From the NCBI RefSeq assembly GCF_023101765.2, contig NC_064218.1, positions 2,604,001 through 2,668,000 on the forward strand: a DNA stretch of 64,000 nucleotides. The letters run 5' to 3'. This document shows positions 58,901 to 64,000 of the stretch, in pieces. The DNA is from Spodoptera frugiperda (Eukaryota > Arthropoda > Insecta > Lepidoptera > Noctuidae). A model generated the notes under the pieces. The model ran no database searches, was not told the origin of the DNA, and saw only the letters and a list, made by a program, of their open reading frames with translations. Made by a program: the position numbers and the translations under genes. Position 1 is the first letter of the stretch. Every line of letters begins with the position of its first letter.

Positions 58901-61900
58901 CAGCTGCACAACATGCGCCAGACAAGCTGGTTCTGATAACATTCGCTTTACTTTTGGTAACGGTCTTATTACTGCGTCTTCCTCATCCCTAAAAATAACC
59001 AGAAATGTTAAACCTCTTTCTCCAGTACGTAGTTCCCATATATAAAAGTAAATAGAACTTAAAATTTAGTTTTCAGTTCTACGTATCTATCTTTATACAA
59101 AGACTAGATAGATACATAGGGTTAAGGTTTTTATAATAGAAATGAGCCCATTTTCCAGCACTGCCCATCTGTTATCTCATTTCGAAGTCTATAATGCTAA
59201 TAGTACTGTTCGACTGCACGGTTAGCGCGGTATCTGAGTAACCGGCTTCCGCGCAACGTGTAGCGGGTTCGATTCCCACATGAAACAACTCTTTGTGTGA
59301 TCCACAAATTGTTGTTTCTGGTCTGTGTGACATGTGTATATGATCTCGTATGTTCGTAGACGCACCCACTAAACAGGAGAAAATCCTAATGTGGGGCAAC
59401 GTTTTTTAAAAGGAAGAACAATAAAAGAAAAATACCTGCTAGGATAATATCTGGCACAAGTAATGAGCAGGTCCAGTACAGTGGCAGCCAGTGCACTCTC
59501 GTCATACACGGCGGTTCCCCTCGCAGCGAGCGTCCACTTGAGCTGCGCCACTCCGCCCACGGCGCGCCAACCTTCCATACTGTTGGCCCACGCCTTCGTC
59601 TTGTTGTTTATCTCACCAGATTTGTATAGGTCTTTTAACTGTGGAAAATTAAATAATATTTATATCAAGCTATGCATGACCAGTATAACCTGACCTTTGA
59701 ATGTATGAAAAGATTATACAAAGGGTGACCGTGTTAAACTGGTTGTGTATTTATAGCTCGATAAGTAACTGTGTACAAAACCATATGTGGGAGAACTGTA
59801 CTTCGGCACGAATGGGTCAGCTCGACCGGAGTGATATCACGACTTCATAGAAAACCGAAACTGAAACAATGCGTTGTATTTAGGCGTCTGAGTAAGGTTA
59901 CTGGAGGCCCAAACCTCACCTTCCCCTTCCCACCCCCAATCCTCAAATCCTTTACCCCCCAAAAGACCGGAAAAGCATTTATAACTTCTCTAATAGTTAA
60001 GGCGTCAACGTTTGCTTACCATCAAGTGGTCCGTCAGCTCATTCACCGGCCTATACCACACATGACTACATTAAAGATCTATGAACATACCTGTTGGAAG
60101 CTAACAGGTCCCTTCCTCTGTACTTTGTCCCCCTGGTCGACATTGTAGTACCACTCCCTGTCCCCGCCAGTCTGTTGTTGCGGCCCCTCTATAACGTTAC
60201 TCTGTGCCGGTACTGTCGCTCGCGACGTATGTAAGTGTGCTAGTGTCATTAGTTCTACTAGGATTCTGAAATAAAAATCAAGCTGTTTTATAAATCCAAC
60301 TCTTAATGAAGCTTGAAAATATGGTAACAGTATAGTAATAATTTACTTTTGAAACAATTGTATGTCGTAGAAGAGGATTTGAGAAATGATTTTTGGCGAT
60401 AACTAGGTGGCGCCACTATCGAGTAAAGTCTTGTTAGTCCTTCCATTGTCGCTTATAAAAGTCAATAAAAGATATAATGGTTCATTGATTACTCGTTAGT
60501 AAAACTCACTTTACAATAGTAAATAAGTATTTTTGATACTTTAGTAGTTAAAGTTAGTTAAAAGAACACTGTACTCACCTAATACCGTTCCATTCTAAAA
60601 TATCGCTAACGTTTCTTCTGTGTAATATTAATTTCGATAAGAACTGAACTAATCTATCTCTTTCCATTCTATCACATGTCTGAAACAAAATCACAAAACC
60701 ATAAAAGTGACATACATGTACAGTTGAATAAAATATGATTGTATAAAAATGGTTGGTCTTTAATATAATGAATGGAGATTATGTCACATTGGGGGCTACC
60801 GTTTTCTTGGTCACCAGATGGCGCTAACTTAGAAGGAGTCTGATTGTCCAATCACTGGAGCCGTCAAATATAGAACGTCCAATGTTGTGACACTCGCTAA
60901 CTCCCTATTGGACGAAGAACGAGAGCACACTAGCACCATCCAGTGAATATTGAACTGACGACAACTTAGTAATGGCGTTGCAGTTACGATAAAAATATTT
61001 TTGCTGGTTGTTTACCGTTTTAACAATTGAGAAGTATTAAAACAACATTATTATATCAATAATCAATGAATGGCAGTCAAATAACTTGGTAAACTATACT
61101 GCGCTATTAGAAGGTTTATATTTTGTAGTGCTATGCTAAAAAAACAGGCAAGTATCGTAATTTAAAATATACATTTTAAATGATTCCGCCGAATTTATAA
61201 CGAAAATAATCTTAAAGTAATGCGGCGGTTCATTTTGGAGGAACGGTAACGAACTCAAGTGTTATGTTGTGCCCACAACATAACACTCAAGTGTTATGTT
61301 GTGCCCACAACATAACACTTGAGTTCGTTACCGTTCGAGTTCGTCATTCACGTCACGACATCACTAGAAGTGACTAACTGATAGGTGTCAGGAACGCATT
61401 CTCTGAACGGCCGAAGTATAATGAACATACAATGTGTCATGTACTGATGAATAAATTATTAGAACTAGCTGTGTGCTTACCCTGTCCAACATTTGCACGA
61501 TATACTTGGTGTCTGCAAAGGGTCCTATATCCTCGTAGTACCGTCCGTACACAATGCTCATTGCTTGCAGACACATACACTTCATCTCGATCTTAGGAGT
61601 CGACAGAAACCGGTGGTACAGGTCGTTGAAGAATTCGTAGCTGGAAAGAATGAGCACTTATGATTACTGTATCTTTAGTATAAGTTTGCTTTACGTTTAA
61701 AGTAATCGAGAGCGCGTTCGGGGCTCTAATTGGCCGGCTCGAATAAACCAACCAATCAGAGCGCCGAACGCGCTCTCGTTTCGATTACTTTAATCGTAAA
61801 GCAAACTCGTACTAAGGGTAGTAAGTGACCTATAACTTATCAATGCAATGCAAAACAGGGTTCTTGTGATATCTCCAGTGAAGTGGATAAGAATAGATAC

Positions 61901-64000
61901 TGAAAAATGTAACATAATACTCACCAAAAGTTAATTAACTATAAAAAGTACTTGTACATTTAGAAATACACATAGATATATAAATTACGAAGTAAGGTAC
62001 TACTTTATGCTGTTGTACCTTAATGACAAGGCATTTTTTGACACAATGTGTCTCCCAAAACGTTTAATTAACGCACTTCAGACATTAACACCTCTTTACA
62101 CAAAACAGTCACACGTATCAGTCTTCCTCAAACCCAATTTCGAACATAATAAGACAGAAAAAAACATCAATAAATAACTTACGACTTCCTAATAGGGCTG
62201 TCATCATTATCCCTCTGTTCGAGCAGTATCCTGAGGTAGTAGTCTCCGATCTTGACCTCGTTCTGCAGACACTGGTAGTGGACCTCCAGCTCGGCGTGGT
62301 TCCACGACGTCAGGGTCGTACCCGCCACTTCTCTGTCCGATGTAAACGCTCGTAGCTCGTTCTCTAATGCATTGCGAAGTTCTTCTCGAGTCTTTTGGAA
62401 GTGAAATGTACTTTATTTTTATGTGTTTAAGATTGTTTTTAGATTATTAATGGAGGTGAATTTTGTAATGATATCTTTATAAAATTGTTCGTAAAGTACG
62501 TTTCTAAAAAAGATAATAAGTACTTGACAAGAGGTCTTACACATTATGTAAATCAGATTTAACTAAAACTATTACTAACTTTAACATCATACTGTTTAAA
62601 ATTCTATGTCAACATACTTGTAAATAATGCTATAGAAATAATGATAAGAACTCAATTGTTGTTCATATAAGAATAGGTTATAGCTTATTGAGCTTGGCAA
62701 GACAAAAGTTACACGCTGACATTCAATTATATGTATAGTCAAAATTAAAGTCAAAATTATTTATTTCTAATAAACCAGGAAGACACTTTTGAAGGTCATA
62801 ATATAATTATATTTCTACTGTATACTTAAAAAGTATATAAATCAAATAATCTCAATAACAACTTACAGTATGATTCCATATGAGGTTCGGTAGCGCGTGG
62901 TCCTTGTGGAACTGGTAGTAGAAGAGTGGCCAGTTGGCAGTGGACTTGACTCTCTCCCTCCGTCTCCGGAGTACCACGGGCCGCTCCCGCGTGGCGTCCC
63001 TGCGCTCCGCCGCCGGACGACCCAGCCGGGCCGCCCAATGTTGGAGGGCTAGTTGGGCATAGTGCTGGGGGGACACGACAAAATTATAGATGTCTTACGC
63101 CTGTCTCCCGTGGGTGTAGGCAGAGACAATTGAATTGAGAAAACGATATTATTTGATTTAAGTTACATGTGCTATGTACAGACACATTACAACTTCTCTC
63201 TCTCTTAATTCAAACTTTAGAAGTATTTAATAGTAGTGTGTATTTTAATTTCAGAACTAGTAGTTTTAAAAACACTTGAAAGGCGGAAAAATTAGTAAGA
63301 GAAAGTTAGATGGAAGGAGGGTATACGAGAGAGAAAGAATAATGTAATATTCTCCTCTCCTTTTTATTTTGGAAACGTGGGGTTATCAGGTTTTGTGTTT
63401 ACTCACCTCCAGATGTTTCTCAACATATTTGACCTGTCTCTCGAGCGCCTCCCAGTGCTGCGCGCGCGGCTTGACGCTCGCCTGCGCGAGCGACAGGTTG
63501 TCGCGCTCGGGCTCCACGTCCGCCTCCACCGCCGGCGGCACGTCCGTCGACTCCAGGAATGCTAGCAGACCTGACGGCTAGGGGAACGAGGGTAGGTATG
63601 GAGTTAAAGAGTGATCGATGTGTAGTTGTTGTTTAAGTGTTTTTTATAATAAAGTGAAGTCCGATGCTAAAGTTTAGCCTTTGTAAAATTTTGCATGTGT
63701 GCATGACTGTAATTTTGCATAATTGTATGCTTAAAATATCCGCGAAAACAAGTTTTAATTAGGAAAATACAGCAAAATCCAATAAATTTACGGGCAATCA
63801 GTAATACTTTTTAGTGGTGTAGGAGTCAAAATGTTTTATCAGTTCATCATGCTTTCCAACACAATATCAAATAGCAATCACAACAACATTCACAAAAGTA
63901 CATACCATAATCCGTCTTAGCAGACAGTGCGCGGGCGCGTGGTCGACGAGCCAGAGCGCGACGAGATGGCGCGCGAGATGGCGGTGCTGCAGGCGCGGCG
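46948..64000 (-). CDS. Rme-8: RME-8 / DNAJC13, C-terminal two thirds (5' end outside window)
   Basis: RME-8 is an endosomal J-domain protein that recruits Hsc70 and works with SNX1/retromer and clathrin in receptor recycling. Twenty-eight exons join in phase, gene order: 64000-63906, 63577-63407, 63064-62867, 62391-62183, 61640-61481, 60679-60579, 60265-60091, 59638-59436, 58988-58868, 58363-58199, 58031-57880, 57397-57196, 56760-56572, 56186-56051, 55588-55398, 54827-54636, 54324-54145, 53692-53531, 53062-52844, 52324-52192, 51882-51619, 50441-50329, 49862-49690, 49220-48989, 48611-48444, 48095-47949, 47587-47362, 47021-46948. This is ~1,583 codons of a ~2,200-residue family. Visible parts: ALWLVDHAPAHCLL, a GYF-like region (EWYYN, GPVSF), the J domain with HPDKNPEGR, Ala/Leu-rich helical repeats, and a Pro-rich end, SSIPAQPPPID. 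Exons are GC-rich and introns AT-rich. The exon at 51619 has a 150-bp array downstream of it. Confidence 0.93.
48183..48293. mobile_element. MITE family E, partial copy
   Basis: AATCGAAACGAGAGTGCGTT, CTCTCAATGGCCGGC and the right end CGAACTCATACTAAGGGTA match the family; the left TIR is diverged. Confidence 0.5.
49508..49648. mobile_element. MITE family E copy in RME-8 intron
   Basis: The left end ACCCTTAGTA and right end CGTATTAAGGGTA are inverted copies; AAACGAGAGCGCG and AGCTCTCGTTTCGATTAC flank the centre symmetrically. Related copies are at 34710-34820, 48183-48293, 53205-53300 and 61672-61820. Confidence 0.7.
50520..50760. repeat. Dispersed repeat in RME-8 intron
   Basis: CTAGCAAACCCGGCGAACTC, CAACGAATGCAAAACCGTGG and GGAGTTATAGCGTCAGGAAG are phrases of a very common insect interspersed repeat (Helitron or RTE-associated; recognised from general knowledge only). 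The overlapping 174-codon open frame is partly the real exon 50329-50441 and partly this repeat. Confidence 0.45.
50804..50890 (+). mobile_element. LINE/SINE 3'-tail-like repeat, second copy
   Basis: It matches 34383-34465: CGCAAAAAGCTTTAAACAGA and CCCTGCAGTGGGACGATCAT. It is embedded among GCGCAA motifs. Confidence 0.5.
50981..51750 (-). repeat. Five-unit 150-bp tandem array of an RME-8 exon/intron boundary
   Basis: Units begin at 51001, 51151, 51301, 51451 and 51601, exactly 150 bp apart. The first four are identical. The fifth is the 3' part of the authentic exon 51882-51619. Each of the four extra units holds about 115 bp of exon sequence and about 35 bp of intron. The copied coding part reads LGHLLALLAERPPRPATLTA onward, unchanged in protein from the authentic exon; differences are synonymous (GTG/GTA, CAT/CAC, TTA/CTA, AGG/AGA, GCG/GCA). 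The extra units carry a consensus donor AAAG|GTAAGT, while the authentic exon reads AAAG|GTGTGT. None has an AG acceptor of its own, so normal splicing would remove them with the intron. Confidence 0.9.
52605..52770 (+). repeat. Dispersed repeat F, copy 2
   Basis: It shares GAAAAGAGTGTTCTAATTC, TTTTTCGTATATTGTCAGCT and CATAAGAGGTTTCCCCATAC with 35232-35415. Confidence 0.6.
53290..53470. mobile_element. MITE family G copy in RME-8 intron
   Basis: It begins near GTCCCCAGATGGCACAAATC and ends near CACATTAGCGCCATCTATTA, i.e. inverted CCAGATGGCGC/GCGCCATCTGG-type ends. A related copy is at 60815-60955. The adjacent stretch 53205-53300 is a family E remnant. Confidence 0.55.
55182..55375 (+). mobile_element. 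SINE family D copy
   Basis: CACGCCTTTTATCCCCGAAC, GGCATGTAATGCCCCAGTAC, AAGTCCCATGTAATAGGTGG and TACTGGGCACAATTATAGAC occur in order. A second, shorter copy follows at 55640-55765, and one exon of RME-8 (55398-55588) lies between them. Confidence 0.65.
55640..55765 (+). mobile_element. SINE family D, 5' part
   Basis: CACGCCTTTTATCCCCGAAG, CACGTATTGCCGCTATACAA and AAGTCCCATGTAATAGGGGG match the copy at 55182-55375; the 3' half is missing. Confidence 0.6.
56572..56760 (-). other. J-domain exon of RME-8
   Basis: This 189-bp exon encodes most of the J domain: GEAYAALGL, a 3-residue-expanded loop, then KAYYRLAQQYHPDKNPEGR with the catalytic HPD triad that stimulates Hsc70 ATPase. The domain continues into the exon 56186-56051 (DRFEAVNQAYEFLCS). 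The J domain lies in the middle of the protein, as is characteristic of RME-8/DNAJC13. Confidence 0.92.
57000..57135 (-). mobile_element. tRNA-derived SINE family A, inverted
   Basis: Read on the - strand it has a tRNA-like head, with TACCGCGCTACCGCGTAACG and a good box B in GCGGGTTCGATTCCCGC, then the body ATGTGAAATTGTATGTTTG. It is in the RME-8 intron between 56760 and 57196. Confidence 0.65.
58590..58670 (+). pseudogene. Reverse-transcriptase motif remnant (non-LTR retrotransposon)
   Basis: The + strand reads IGVPQGPIFGPTLHF, which matches the conserved GVPQGSxLGPxLF box of non-LTR reverse transcriptases. The frame is not supported far on either side, so this is a decayed fragment inside an RME-8 intron, antisense to the host gene. 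Confidence 0.6.
59205..59406 (+). mobile_element. tRNA-derived SINE family A, best copy
   Basis: The head has TTAGCGCGGTATCTGAG (box A-like) and a strong box B, GCGGGTTCGATTCCCAC, as in a Pol III promoter. The body has GTGTGATCCACAAATTGTTG, then AGACGCACCCACTAAACAGG and TAATGTGGGGCAAC, and ends with a T/A-rich tail. Other copies: 6588, 9528, 12803 (+) and 57000 (-). Confidence 0.75.
59795..60065 (+). mobile_element. Family C repeat in RME-8 intron
   Basis: TTCGGCACGAATGGGTCAGC, TCGACCGGAGTGATATCACG, GGTTACTGGAGGCCCAAACC and TTGCTTACCATCAAGTGGTC follow the order of the other family C copies. It ends about 25 bases from RME-8 exon 60091-60265. Confidence 0.6.
60815..60955. mobile_element. MITE family G copy
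   Basis: CACCAGATGGCGCTAACTTA at the left and CACTAGCACCATCCAGTGAA at the right are inverted. GTCCAATCACTGGAGCCGTC inside resembles GCCAATCATTGCAGCTGTC at 53290-53470. Confidence 0.55.
61241..61336. repeat. 96-bp nested perfect palindrome
   Basis: The outer 31-bp arms are perfect: GAACGGTAACGAACTCAAGT plus GTTATGTTGTG on the left, inverted on the right, ending GAGTTCGTTACCGTTC. The centre is itself a hairpin pair built from AGTGTTATGTTGTG and CACAACATAACACT, each joined by CC. It lies in an RME-8 intron next to CGTCACGACATCACTAG, an end like those of hAT-type elements. Confidence 0.85.
61672..61820. mobile_element. MITE family E, best copy
   Basis: CTTTAGTATAAGTTTGCTTT at the left and AAAGCAAACTCGTACTAAGG with GTA at the right are inverted. 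AGTAATCGAGAGCGCGTTCG and CGAACGCGCTCTCGTTTCGA continue the symmetry to a short centre. About 149 bp, no coding capacity. Confidence 0.8.

Overview
The window is nuclear DNA from an insect, most likely a noctuid-type moth. The evidence is AT-rich introns and intergenic DNA, short GC-rich exons with GT-AG introns, and many dispersed elements that look like lepidopteran SINEs and MITEs. The species group is an inference from these repeats. I see no bacterial, viral or CRISPR content. Exon models were built by hand and joined by matching reading phase across GT-AG junctions.

Layout, left to right. (1) 471-4232, + strand: the 3' part of a gene for a secreted, Thr/Pro/Gln-rich, Cys-poor protein that I do not recognise. 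(2) 5567-13622, - strand: a complete 12-exon TRIP4 (activating signal cointegrator 1) gene, convergent with gene 1. (3) 14274-15581, + strand: NDUFS5, a complex I subunit, divergent from TRIP4 across a ~650-bp gap that holds a TATCGATA run. (4) 16562-17902, + strand: a second NDUFS5-type gene with the same intron position, i.e. a diverged tandem duplicate. (5) 17903-29416: about 11.5 kb of intergenic DNA made largely of repeats, with no gene I can support. (6) 29417-43002, + strand: a 15-exon receptor tyrosine kinase with a signal peptide, an FN3-like ectodomain, an Ala/Gly-rich membrane segment and a split kinase domain; the best fit is Torso, the PTTH receptor. (7) 44371-46947: intergenic and 3'-flanking DNA. 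(8) 46948-64000 and beyond, - strand: the C-terminal ~1,580 codons (28 exons) of RME-8/DNAJC13, with GYF-like region, J domain and C-terminal helical repeats.

These genes do not form a pathway. They are separate housekeeping or signalling functions: TRIP4 in transcription and ribosome quality control, NDUFS5 in complex I, Torso in ecdysone timing, and RME-8 in endosomal sorting.

The strongest unusual signal is at 50981-51750, inside RME-8. Four identical 150-bp units follow the authentic exon in transcription order. Each carries the last ~115 coding bases and a consensus splice donor, and each differs from the authentic exon only at synonymous sites within the copied coding part. It is either a recent tandem expansion of an exon-intron boundary or an assembly artefact that joins haplotypes. 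Other points of note are the diverged NDUFS5 paralog, a 52-bp perfect copy of a TRIP4 exon segment in the adjacent intron, an APE-to-ALE change in the receptor kinase, a nested perfect palindrome, and several TIR elements with clear ends.
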